64,000 nucleotides of DNA, from contig NZ_JAVSJA010000001.1 of the NCBI RefSeq assembly GCF_032027425.1, forward strand, positions 1,922,001 to 1,986,000. The letters run 5' to 3'. This stretch comes from Microcystis wesenbergii NRERC-220. GTDB lineage: Bacteria > Cyanobacteriota > Cyanobacteriia > Cyanobacteriales > Microcystaceae. The translations under genes were made by a program, and so were the position numbers. Positions 7,741 to 15,716 of the stretch are shown piece after piece; the stretch's first letter is position 1; each line of letters opens with the position of its first letter. The notes under the pieces are model-generated. The model was given only the letters and a program-made list of their open reading frames with translations, ran no database searches and was not told the DNA's origin.

Positions 7741-7965
7741 ATGATGACATTAGAACAAGCTCTTATAACAGTTAATCAACTACCGATTGAACAGAGAGAA
7801 ATGTTAATAGAAATCATCAAAAATCAAATAATAGAATCCTATCGAGAAGAAATAGCCCAAAATGCTAAAGAAGCAAGGGAGGCTTTTCAAAGAGGAGAAT
7901 TAAAACCTCAACCCTTAGAAGATATTATTAATGAATTAAAAGCCAAATTAACAGAAGATGAATGA
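7741..7965 (+). CDS. antitoxin of a RelE-like pair
   Basis: A 74-residue helical, charged protein: MMTLEQALITVNQLPIEQRE then EREAF-like region AREAFQRGELKPQPLEDI. It ends with ATGA overlap to the next gene (7962-7965), a typical coupled toxin-antitoxin order. The sequence matches small cyanobacterial antitoxins often annotated as hypothetical; I rely mainly on context. Confidence 0.7.
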   Translation: MMTLEQALITVNQLPIEQREMLIEIIKNQIIESYREEIAQNAKEAREAFQRGELKPQPLEDIINELKAKLTEDE

Positions 7966-8255
7966 AAGAGATTATTGCAACAGAGAAGTTTAAACGATCA
8001 TTTCGTAAATTTGTCAAGCGTAATGCTCAACTTGAACAAAAAATTATTGAAACATTAAAGTTAATGCAAGAAGATATTTTTACACCTCAGTTAGCTACTC
8101 ATTCATTACAAGGAAAATTATTAGGATTAAAAGCTTGTTCTTGTGGTTATGATTGTAGAATTGTATTTTCTTTGGAAACAACAGAAACTAATGATAAGGA
8201 GCAAAAAGAGGTAATTATTCTAATTGATATTGGTACTCATGATCAGGTTTATTAA
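7962..8255 (+). CDS. RelE/YafQ-like mRNA interferase toxin
   Basis: A 97-residue protein with IIATEKFKRSFRKFVKRNAQ and a later HSLQGKLLGLKACSCGYDCR followed by IVFSLE, the pattern of type II RelE/HigB-like toxins ('plasmid stabilization' annotation). It overlaps the antitoxin by four bases. The C-terminal Asp-Ile-Gly-Thr-His-Asp-x-Val-Tyr (DIGTHDQVY) is characteristic, with a terminal Tyr and His that may be catalytic. It looks intact. Confidence 0.8.
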   Translation: MKEIIATEKFKRSFRKFVKRNAQLEQKIIETLKLMQEDIFTPQLATHSLQGKLLGLKACSCGYDCRIVFSLETTETNDKEQKEVIILIDIGTHDQVY

Positions 8256-8492
8256 TTTTATCTTAATCGCATTTTCGGGATTATATGTTTGATGTTAATT
8301 AAAAAAGCGATCGCATCCATCTAAGGGTATCATTTTTCCCCGTTCCCCAATAGCATCTGGTGGGGGTTTTCTTCGGGGAAATTTAAGCTTAAGCTTAACA
8401 AAAACTTCACAAAAACTTCACGGAAAACTATTGACAAGAAGATGTCAAGGCCGCTTGATTAAATTAATTAACATCATTGGAGGATATACCCC

Positions 8493-8633
8493 ATGAAAAC
8501 CAAAAAACTGACCCCTCGTAACGCTGCTCCTGTCCAACGGGAAAATAACGCTACCGTCTCTCGTGATGGCAATGCGATCGCTCCGCAATGGGTCAATCGG
8601 CGCATACCTTTTGCGGGAGACGACGCGGAGTAG
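8493..8633 (+). CDS. cyanobactin (piricyclamide-like) precursor peptide
   Basis: A 46-residue peptide. The leader MKTKKLTPRNAAPVQREN fits the 'KKxLxPxxxAPVxR' start of cyanobactin E precursors, which recruits the modifying enzymes. The tail FAGDDAE matches the C-terminal recognition sequence I recall from anacyclamide and piricyclamide precursors. A core ending in proline (…QWVNRRIP) sits directly before it, as macrocyclisation by PatG-type proteases prefers. The likely core has no Cys, Ser or Thr, so a heterocycle-free cyclic peptide is predicted; the N-terminal core boundary cannot be fixed. GGAGG lies 8-10 bases before the ATG. No pat-type cyclase/prenyltransferase genes are adjacent, but PatA-like proteases lie at 11.4 and 12.5 kb. 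Confidence 0.8.
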   Translation: MKTKKLTPRNAAPVQRENNATVSRDGNAIAPQWVNRRIPFAGDDAE

Positions 8634-8892
8634 TCCCCTTGATTCTAGCACGAACCTCAAATCAGGTCAAAAGTCTTTTTCTCCTTGCCAAGGCGCACGG
8701 TTGCTCCCTTGGAATTGACGCACAATCCTAGTTAATTCGGGAGTTTCGGATACCGGGCATCGGTGAAAAAGCCCCGGGAGCAGGGAAGCAGAGGTTGTTT
8801 CTCTTCTCGGTCCCCCTTTTCCTTGACTCACGAGTGCTAGAAGACTTAGGTTCAGGGAGATGAACCCGTGCCAATAGCTTACTTCCCCAGGG

Positions 8893-9427
8893 TTATCGGA
8901 TAGCGGTGTTCTTCTCCTTTGGCTTGTACTTCTGGCAAAAGCCCTTGTACTTTCTGGCGCATTCTTCTAGGCTGTCACCAAGTTTAAGAAAAGCAGGATG
9001 CCATTGAGTTAAGCCATCATCGGTTAAGAATGTAACGTAAGGTATTTAATGCCCTTTCTTTATCGGAAGGAGGGAAGCCATCGCAAAAATACCGTTTTTC
9101 CCAAAAGTGTCCTGTGCGATCCCCCCTAGCCCCCCTTGATAAGGGGGGAAGCCGAAGGCGGGGGGATCACATCGCCTTGTACCAGTTGAGAAAGTGCATA
9201 ATTTTGGGTAAATCTTCTGGTTGGGCAGGTTCGATCAGATAATGGAGATGATTAGACATGATACAGAGAGCATAAAGCTGAAACTGGTGTTTGTCTAAAG
9301 CCTTCTTGATGGCATAAAGAAATACCTCCAGGCATTCCCGCTTGGATAGTTTGAACTCTCGGTTATTGCAGCCTGTGGTGACGTGGTAGGAATAACCAGC
9401 TTGAAGATTTCGAGGTTTTCTGGGCAT
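8893..9427 (-). pseudogene. REP-associated tyrosine transposase (Y1), broken
   Basis: Starts at 9427 with MPRKPRNLQAGYSYHVTTGC and has the metal-binding His pair in SNHLHYLIEP and the catalytic-region NWYKAM. The frame then stops inside a 51-bp hairpin element (9118-9168). Beyond it the reverse strand continues with HFWEKRYFCDGFPPSDKERA and, after a deletion, QWHPAFLKLGDSLEECARKY, the normal C-terminal part of these enzymes, ending at 8893. The gene is therefore disrupted and shortened. The 8634-8892 stretch downstream carries a segment (CTTCTCGGTCCCCCTTTTCC) also found at about 5990. Confidence 0.75.
9118..9168. repeat. 51-bp hairpin insertion in the Y1 transposase
   Basis: Bounded by GATCCCCCC and GGGGGGATC with an inner CCCCCCTTGATAAGGGGGG hairpin. 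It resembles the 'CCCCCTTATCAAGGGGGG' arms of the MITE-like family elsewhere in the window. It interrupts the coding sequence of the transposase pseudogene. Confidence 0.6.
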
Positions 9428-9457
9428 ATTTAAATTCTTTAAAACGGAGTAAATTTT

Positions 9458-10024
9458 ATGTTAATCACAAAACCCCGCTTTCAAACCTTTGCCGAATATC
9501 TACAATATGAGGATAATTCAGAGGAATCTTATGAATTATTTAACGGAGAATTGGTAGAAATGCCACCAGAATCAGGACTTAACTTTCAAATTGCTAATCG
9601 TCTTTTTCTAGTCTTTGCTTTGATGCTAGGAACAGATAGAGTCAGAGGACATGGTTTAGAATTAGAAGTGAGAGGTGAACCGAAAAACCGTTATCCTGAC
9701 CTAACCATTATTCGAGAAGAACATATTCAATTACTCTCCCAGAGAAATACGATTCTTCTTTCCATGTCACCCCCCTTATTAGTCATTGAAGTGGTTAGTC
9801 CGGGGGAAATCCAAAGAGAGAGAGATTACATCGCTAAAAGAAGCCAATATCAAGCTTGTGGGATTCCTGAATACTGGATAGTTGATCCTCAAACTCAAAC
9901 TATTTTAGTCTTAGAATTAAAAGGAGATACTTATGCAGAAATTGGTAATTTTAGCAGTGATGACTTAGTAAAATCTTCTATATTTGGTCAACTTAATTTA
10001 AAAGTTTCTCAAGTATTTAATTAG
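9458..10024 (+). CDS. Uma2-family putative endonuclease (first of three)
   Basis: A 188-residue Uma2 (DUF820) protein with a PD-(D/E)XK-like core: Glu in YELFNGELVEMPPE, Asp in RYPDLTIIRE, and IEVVSPGE followed by RDYIAKRSQYQACGIPEYWI and VDPQTQTILV. Uma2 proteins are abundant in cyanobacteria and their biological role is not settled. This is the first of three consecutive, non-identical Uma2 genes on this strand, separated by 14-17 bases. Confidence 0.85.
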   Translation: MLITKPRFQTFAEYLQYEDNSEESYELFNGELVEMPPESGLNFQIANRLFLVFALMLGTDRVRGHGLELEVRGEPKNRYPDLTIIREEHIQLLSQRNTILLSMSPPLLVIEVVSPGEIQRERDYIAKRSQYQACGIPEYWIVDPQTQTILVLELKGDTYAEIGNFSSDDLVKSSIFGQLNLKVSQVFN

Positions 10025-10038
10025 GCAAATTAACCCCC

Positions 10039-10617
10039 ATGATTACCGTCGAACCCATTACCTTAAACTTAAAATCCGTAAATTTAAGCGATGAGCAATT
10101 CTATCAACTTTGCCATAATAACGACGATTGGCGAATTGAAGAAAATGCCGAAGGAGAATTAATCATTATGCCGCCTGTTGGTGCTATTAGTGGAAATCGA
10201 GAAGCAGATTTAAACGCCGATTTGGTTATTTGGAATCGTCAAACAAAACTGGGTAAAGTGTTTAGTTCTTCCACTATATTTACCTTACCCAAGGGTGGTA
10301 AACGTTCCCCTGATGTCGCTTGGATTGCTAATCAACGCTGGGAAGCTTTACCCCGAGAAGAACAAGAAAAATTTGCGAGAATTTGTCCTGATTTTGTGAT
10401 AGAATTAAGGTCGCGCACTGATTCTTTAAGTCAACTCCAAGCAAAAATGCAGGAATATCTCGTCAGTGGCTTAAGACTAGGTTGGTTAATTGATCCCATT
10501 AGTCAACAGGTAGCCATCTATCGCCAAAATCAGGAAGTAGAAATCGTCTCATTACCAACCACCTTATCCGGGGAGGATGTTTTACCCGGATTTACTTTAG
10601 AATTACCCCTTTTTTGA
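10039..10617 (+). CDS. Uma2-family putative endonuclease (second of three)
   Basis: A 192-residue Uma2 protein with the most canonical motif set of the group: GELIIMPPVGAISGNREADL, RSPDVAWIANQRW, and PDFVIELRSRTDSLSQLQAK then MQEYLVSGLRLGWLIDP. It is spaced 14 bases from the previous Uma2 gene and 17 bases from the next, so an operon is likely. The nuclease fold is predicted from family knowledge; the cellular target is unknown. Confidence 0.88.
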   Translation: MITVEPITLNLKSVNLSDEQFYQLCHNNDDWRIEENAEGELIIMPPVGAISGNREADLNADLVIWNRQTKLGKVFSSSTIFTLPKGGKRSPDVAWIANQRWEALPREEQEKFARICPDFVIELRSRTDSLSQLQAKMQEYLVSGLRLGWLIDPISQQVAIYRQNQEVEIVSLPTTLSGEDVLPGFTLELPLF

Positions 10618-10634
10618 CCGGAGGAAACCCCTAG

Positions 10635-11288
10635 ATGATAGCAACTACAACAATTTCTCCTCAATTAACCATTCCACGCCTAGAAAATGGGGACAAGCTT
10701 ACTCGTCGTGAATTTGAGCGTAGATATAATGCTATGCCAAAGCTGAAAAAGGCAGAACTGATTGAAGGAATTGTTTATATTATGGCTTCTCCCCTAAGAA
10801 TTAAGAACCATGGTGAACCTCATGCTCAGATTATCACCTGGTTAGGTTTGTATCAAGCCTTCACCCCGAATCTGCAATTAGGTGATAATTGTACGGTTCG
10901 TCTTGATGCAGACAATGAACCTCAACCCGATGCACTATTAAGAATTAAAAATGGTGGACAATCAACGATTAGTGAGGATGGTTATGTCGAAGGTGCGCCA
11001 GAGTTAATCGTCGAAATTGCAGCGAGTACCGTCTCCCTTGACTTACATCAAAAACTTAATGTTTATCGCCGTAACCAAGTGCAAGAATATCTAGTCTGGC
11101 GAGTCGAAGATGGAGAATTTGATTGGTTTAGATTAACAAATGAAGAATATATTAAACTTGAACCGAACTCAGAAGGGATAATTTGTTCCCAGATCTTCCC
11201 TGGATTATGGTTAGATAGGGATGCTTTACTAGCCGGTGACTTAGCCAAGGTTTTAGAGGTTTTGCAATTAGGAATAGCTAGGAGATAA
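10635..11288 (+). CDS. Uma2-family putative endonuclease (third of three)
   Basis: A 217-residue Uma2 protein of a longer subtype: MPKLKKAELIEGIVYIMASP, EPQPDALLRI and APELIVEIAASTVSLDLHQK then RRNQVQEYLVWRVEDGEFDW. A GGAGG site precedes the ATG. It closes the tandem Uma2 run and lies just upstream of the truncated subtilisin fragment at 11362. Confidence 0.88.
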   Translation: MIATTTISPQLTIPRLENGDKLTRREFERRYNAMPKLKKAELIEGIVYIMASPLRIKNHGEPHAQIITWLGLYQAFTPNLQLGDNCTVRLDADNEPQPDALLRIKNGGQSTISEDGYVEGAPELIVEIAASTVSLDLHQKLNVYRRNQVQEYLVWRVEDGEFDWFRLTNEEYIKLEPNSEGIICSQIFPGLWLDRDALLAGDLAKVLEVLQLGIARR

Positions 11289-11361
11289 TTAATAGTGAAA
11301 TATAGCATTTTAATTCAATTAGCCTCGCCAAAACTATTACAACTAGCTGAGAAAATTACTA

Positions 11362-11709
11362 ATGACTAACCTCCCAACTATTCCAGGATTAAAAGAACTA
11401 CAAAAACAAACCAAAGGCGCATCAGAAATAACCGTCGCCATTCTCGATGGTGTAGTTGATACCGACCATCCCTGCTTCAAGGGGGCAGCTCTAACCCGTT
11501 TACCCACCCTCGTCCAGCATCAAGCCACCGCCTGGCAAATGTCCACCCACGGAACCCATATTGCCAGCCTCATCTTCGGACAACCCAACAGCGACATCCA
11601 AGGTATTGCCCTTAATCTTCAGGTTCTATCCCCAAGGCCCTCAACTGTTCCGCTAGGCGATCGGCTCGTTGTCGTTCCTGTTCGGCTCGTTGTCGTTCCT
11701 GTTGAGTAG
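11362..11709 (+). pseudogene. truncated PatA-like subtilisin, fused to antisense of uma2
   Basis: Starts LPTIPGLKELQKQTKG with the catalytic Asp in TVAILDGVVD and the catalytic His in STHGTHIASLIFGQP, followed by GIALN. These match the N-terminal peptidase S8 domain of PatA/PatG-type proteases. At about 11612 the sequence switches to the 3' end of the oppositely oriented uma2 gene, so the remaining residues (LGDRLVVVPVRLVVVPVE) are antisense of its glutamine/arginine repeats. The Ser part is missing and no activity is expected. Confidence 0.75.
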
Positions 11710-12403
11710 ATTCCTGGGAAGTTAACAACAAGTTACCTTCCCCATCCCACCAGCGAAGCCAGGGAAAGGATTGATTTTGGTATTCCCCCTGCCAAATTCC
11801 TAACTCTACCTTGAGAGGAACAATGGGATAATGACCGCGCTGATTAGGAGTCATTTTTTGGTAACGACCATTAACTAACTGGTACATCTCGATCTGGGCC
11901 TTGTTAACTTCATAAATTCCATAAAAAGGAATTTGAATCGCTCGCTCATAGATCCAAAATTTACCCTTGACAGGCGTTTTATCCCGTTCTTCTTCACCAT
12001 TGCCAGAGACAAATTCTAAGGCAATAACCGGTTCAATGGTTTCTTTCCACATCACAAAGGAACGCCGGACTTGACCCTCAATGGTTGTGGGGACATGGGG
12101 AACATAAAACCAATCGGGAGCAACAGCACCTTTTTCTAGGGATTCTGGATGCTCTGGCAATCGCCAATAAATCCCACAATCTCGACCCAGACAGTAATTA
12201 CCGTCAGGATGTAATTGCTCCAAAAGGGGTGTAATAGTATCCGTTAAAAGGTCTGCTTGGGGAGGCTCTTGATAGTTTTTCACAAAACTTCCATCTTTAT
12301 CGGGGAGTTGGGTGTGATCGGGTAAAGGGGAAGCGCAATAAACCGTTGCAGAAGGGTCCTGAATTGTGGTTGAGGGTTGTGCCGTTGGGGTGATTGCACT
12401 CAT
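11612..12403 (-). CDS. Uma2-family protein with C-terminal coiled coil
   Basis: A 263-residue protein. The Uma2 core spans roughly residues 40-215 (DTITPLLEQLHPDGNYCLGR, VAPDWFYVPHVP, PVIALEFVSGNGEEERD, KFWIYERAIQIPFYGIYEV). The last 30 residues are a charged repeat QQERQRAEQERQRADRLAEQ with a coiled-coil look, common at the end of this Uma2 subtype. A 3'-truncated near copy lies at 52383-52956. It is divergent from the protease-kinase gene with a 67-base shared promoter region, an arrangement also kept in the duplicate. Confidence 0.85.
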   Translation of the reverse strand: MSAITPTAQPSTTIQDPSATVYCASPLPDHTQLPDKDGSFVKNYQEPPQADLLTDTITPLLEQLHPDGNYCLGRDCGIYWRLPEHPESLEKGAVAPDWFYVPHVPTTIEGQVRRSFVMWKETIEPVIALEFVSGNGEEERDKTPVKGKFWIYERAIQIPFYGIYEVNKAQIEMYQLVNGRYQKMTPNQRGHYPIVPLKVELGIWQGEYQNQSFPWLRWWDGEGNLLLTSQESTQQERQRAEQERQRADRLAEQLRALGIEPED

Positions 12404-12470
12404 CTTTAATTCCCCTATTTTTGTTATCTAGCTTTTATTCTATAACTGTTCTTGAAAACCTGCAAAAACT

Positions 12471-15341
12471 ATGCCTGATCTCAATGCTATCCCCGGAATG
12501 ACTGCTCTTCGCTCCCATACCAAAGGCGATCCACGCATCAAAATCGCCGTTCTTGATGGACCGATTGACTTAGACCGCGCCTGTTTCCAAGGAGCAAATA
12601 TTACCCGCCTTGATCCCTATTGGTCGGAAGAATTTCCCATCGATCCGCAACACTTACAAGCGTTTTTAGATGTAGAAAAAAGTGGCAAAAGTGAAGAAGA
12701 AAAAGAGGATCTGTTCAAAGAAGCAATCCCCGATCAAAACATCCGTGAAAGTTTGCATTTGCGCTTCCATGCTAACCATATTATCAGCACCATTTGTGGA
12801 CAGCCAGATTCACCAGTAGAAGGGATTGCTCCTAACGCTACTGTAATTAATATTCCCATCGCCTATAGCAACGAAGATTTTATTAATCCCCTCAATCTTT
12901 CTAGGGCAATTAGTACCGCGATTGAACAGGGAGTTAATATTATCCATTGTGCCGCTTGTCACCCAACTCAAAGCGGATTAGCTCACGAATTTATTGATAA
13001 AGCAATTCGTCAGGCTCAAGCTAATAATATCCTAGTGATTGCCCCCGGAGGTAATGATAAAGGAGAGTGTTGGTGTGTTCCCGCAGTATTAGAAAATGTC
13101 CTAACAGTGGGAGCGATGAAAGATACGGGAGAGCCATTTAAATTTAGTAATTTTGGTGGTAAATATGCAACTCAAGGGATTCTCGCTCCCGGAGAGAATA
13201 TTTTAGGCGCTCAACCCGGAACCGATGACCCCATCCGCAAAAAAGGGACTAGCTGCGCGGCTCCCATTGTGACAGGAACAGCCGCTTTATTAATGAGTTT
13301 ACAATTAGAACAGGGGTTATCTCCCGATGCAGAAGCAGTAAGAGCCGCCTTGATTAATAGTGCCATCCCCTGCGATCCTAATCAAGTAGAAGAACCGGAA
13401 CGCTGTTTATTAGGAAAAATTAATATTGCGGGTGCTTACGAATTAATTACCGGACAAAAATTATCAAGCTTACCCAGTTCAATAACAGAAAACGCCATCA
13501 CCTCACCTATACTCAGTGGCAAATACATTTTAGATCCACAACCTATAGCAACGGGAAGTTTTAAAATCTATAAAGCTGTTGATGCAACTAACCCCGGCGT
13601 AAATCTTGCTATTAAGGTATATCAACTAAATCTGGAGGAACAACTAGCAACTGGTAATAAAACTTTTTTCAAATCCTTGAGTAAGGAGATGGCAAATGAA
13701 GCCTTAAAGAGAGAAATACAAGCTCTCACAGAGTTAAAACATCCTAGAATTATCAAACTGCTTGATTATGGTGTTGATGAACATACAGATAATGAGTTTT
13801 TGGTGCTTGAATGGATGGACTGGAATTTAGAAGATTATCTTCAAGTTTATCCCTATAAAGATTGGCATGACTTTTATATAAATATTGCCTTACCGATTCT
13901 TGAAGGTCTGGAATTTTGTCACCGTCATCACTATATCCACAGAGACATTCATCCGACAAATATTCTTATTGACAATCAAAGTAATGTCAAGCTTGCTGAT
14001 TTTAACGTTTCCACGAAAATTGACAATAACGATAATAGTAATATTACCTTAGTCTCTCTGTTGAAACTTGGGCGAGGTATTTATGTTCCTCCTGAACCGG
14101 GTAATGGGCTAAACAGCTATACTAGAGATGTGTTTGCCTTTGGCATTTTAGTGTTAGATTGTTTGACTGATGTTGAATTGTCTAATTATGAAGATGTTTT
14201 AGCTGCACTACAAAAACTTGATGCACCACTACCCATTAAAAATTTAATTGCAGCGACAATTGCCCTTGATCCCGAAAAAAGACCGGCTACAGCCAAAGTT
14301 CTTTTAAGAGAATTACAAGCAATTGAAAACCTAGAACAGCTTAAAAAGCCCTTAGTCAAGGAATCTGAAATAAAACTCAATTCCCATCTGGTTAGTGGAA
14401 ACACAAATCTTAATCAAGTATCATCAAATATCGCTGTCACAACTCCTGTTTCTGCAAACTTGATCAATGCTAGTCAAGCAAGCATTACTCCTAGTCAACG
14501 GTCAAACCTGGTTTATGTGTTAGGAACTTTAGGTTATGACTTCGGCACAGAAGCGCGTCGGGACACCTTTAAACAGTTAATGCCAACCATCACGATCGAT
14601 AATCTTGAATTACCATCCAATCCCTACGATGCGCGGCAAATGGTAGATTATTTAGAAAGTAATCTATCAGAAACTAAGTCTTTAATTTGGACAGTCAATT
14701 TAGAACTAACTCCCATCTATGCAATTAAACCCGTGGGAGCTTTTGCCGCCGAGATTTATCAAGTCATGCAATATATGTTAGCGGGTCAAATATTGCCAGA
14801 AGCTGACGAAGATTATGTGGAAAGGGTGAGTATACCTGGTATGCTGACCGAGGAAACCGTGAGACTTTTTTCTGGTCAAATTGTTCCCGTCATCAAGGTT
14901 AATAGTCCCCGGGGAATGTATGGCTGGAAAGTTAATACTCTCATTGAATCAGCGCTAGAAACTGTTAGCGCAGAACATGAAATCGCCGATGAAGCGAGGA
15001 TGCGTCGTTCTCTGACCAGTTTCTTAAATCGCATTTATTATGACTTACGCAATGTCGGACAAATCGCCCGCGATCGCGCTTTAAATTTTGCGGCTACTAA
15101 CGCTTTTCAAGCCGTACAAACCTTCTCCCAAGCAGTAGCGATGGGAATGGAACTACACAGTATTGAAGTAGAAAAAAGCCCCTTCTGTCGCTACGGAAGT
15201 GAATGCTGGGATGTGAAATTAAAATTCTTTGATCCCGAAAATGGTCTGCGTGCCAAACGAGTTTTTCGCTTTACCATTGATGTCAGCGATCGCACTCCAG
15301 TAACCTTAGGAGAAGTGCGCTCTTGGGCTGTTTCTAAGTGA
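12471..15341 (+). CDS. PatA/PatG-like protease with inserted protein kinase domain
   Basis: A 956-residue protein in three parts. Residues about 1-325 are a subtilisin (S8) domain: Asp29 in KIAVLDGPID, His100 in RFHANHIIS, oxyanion Asn in IAPGGND and Ser261 in GTSCAAP. Residues about 350-620 are a Ser/Thr kinase-like domain with Lys382 (LAIKVYQ), HRDIHPTNIL (Asp492) and ADFNVS, where the usual DFG is DFN. Residues about 680-956 match the C-terminal domain of cyanobactin PatA/PatG proteases (VYVLGTLGYDFGTEARRD, LIWTVNLELTPIYAIKPVGA). PatA cleaves the precursor leader. The precursor lies 3.8 kb upstream, but a direct partnership is an inference. A degraded partial copy starts at 53024. Confidence 0.85.
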   Translation: MPDLNAIPGMTALRSHTKGDPRIKIAVLDGPIDLDRACFQGANITRLDPYWSEEFPIDPQHLQAFLDVEKSGKSEEEKEDLFKEAIPDQNIRESLHLRFHANHIISTICGQPDSPVEGIAPNATVINIPIAYSNEDFINPLNLSRAISTAIEQGVNIIHCAACHPTQSGLAHEFIDKAIRQAQANNILVIAPGGNDKGECWCVPAVLENVLTVGAMKDTGEPFKFSNFGGKYATQGILAPGENILGAQPGTDDPIRKKGTSCAAPIVTGTAALLMSLQLEQGLSPDAEAVRAALINSAIPCDPNQVEEPERCLLGKINIAGAYELITGQKLSSLPSSITENAITSPILSGKYILDPQPIATGSFKIYKAVDATNPGVNLAIKVYQLNLEEQLATGNKTFFKSLSKEMANEALKREIQALTELKHPRIIKLLDYGVDEHTDNEFLVLEWMDWNLEDYLQVYPYKDWHDFYINIALPILEGLEFCHRHHYIHRDIHPTNILIDNQSNVKLADFNVSTKIDNNDNSNITLVSLLKLGRGIYVPPEPGNGLNSYTRDVFAFGILVLDCLTDVELSNYEDVLAALQKLDAPLPIKNLIAATIALDPEKRPATAKVLLRELQAIENLEQLKKPLVKESEIKLNSHLVSGNTNLNQVSSNIAVTTPVSANLINASQASITPSQRSNLVYVLGTLGYDFGTEARRDTFKQLMPTITIDNLELPSNPYDARQMVDYLESNLSETKSLIWTVNLELTPIYAIKPVGAFAAEIYQVMQYMLAGQILPEADEDYVERVSIPGMLTEETVRLFSGQIVPVIKVNSPRGMYGWKVNTLIESALETVSAEHEIADEARMRRSLTSFLNRIYYDLRNVGQIARDRALNFAATNAFQAVQTFSQAVAMGMELHSIEVEKSPFCRYGSECWDVKLKFFDPENGLRAKRVFRFTIDVSDRTPVTLGEVRSWAVSK

Positions 15342-15609
15342 GGTTTTAGCTTATCCCATTTAAGGCTCCCAAAACATTTTAGATAAAATTGAAATGTATG
15401 TTATCTTGGCATTTTGTATGTTAATTTAGCATAAAGAGTAACGAAGAGCCGGAACTTTTTCTATATATATGGCTATCATTCTGGCCTAGCAAATATGCTC
15501 CATCCCTGTCAATAAAAAAATATTACAATAAACATGGGTACATTAAGAAAAGTTAATGGGTGTATCCATTGATGGATAAGGGTGTTCGGCTATTGTAGTA
15601 GATATGTAT

Positions 15610-15678
15610 GGGGAAGTTCAGGCTGAACTTCCCCACCAATCACACCAGGTGCAATGTAGGGGCGCAACGCTTGCGCCC
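15610..15678. terminator. two hairpins between convergent genes
   Basis: GGGGAAGTTCAG and TGAACTTCCCC pair at 15610-15634, and GGGCGCAA with TTGCGCCC at 15659-15678. They lie between the protease-kinase gene and the opposing DUF2252 gene. Neither has a strong T-run, so they may be repeat hairpins with terminator side effects. The rest of 15342-15716 shows no gene. Confidence 0.45.
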
Positions 15679-15716
15679 ATTGTAAGGTCGAGAAATAACA
15701 GGCTGATAGCTTAATG

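Larger units (their letters stand above)
6425..7775 (+). pseudogene. ParE-like toxin split by an insertion sequence
   Basis: Twelve codons (MTIILISSTAKE) precede the element that occupies 6462-7635. After it, reading resumes as DLESINNRIAYSNLQDANQL, giving a joined SSTAKEDLESINNRI that aligns with SPSARLDLKQINSYL of the intact ParE. The 9-bp sequence CTAAAGAAG is present on both sides (6453-6461 and 7636-7644) as a target-site duplication. The downstream portion also drifts from ParE and stops at 7775 inside the next antitoxin gene, so the toxin is dead. Confidence 0.75.
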
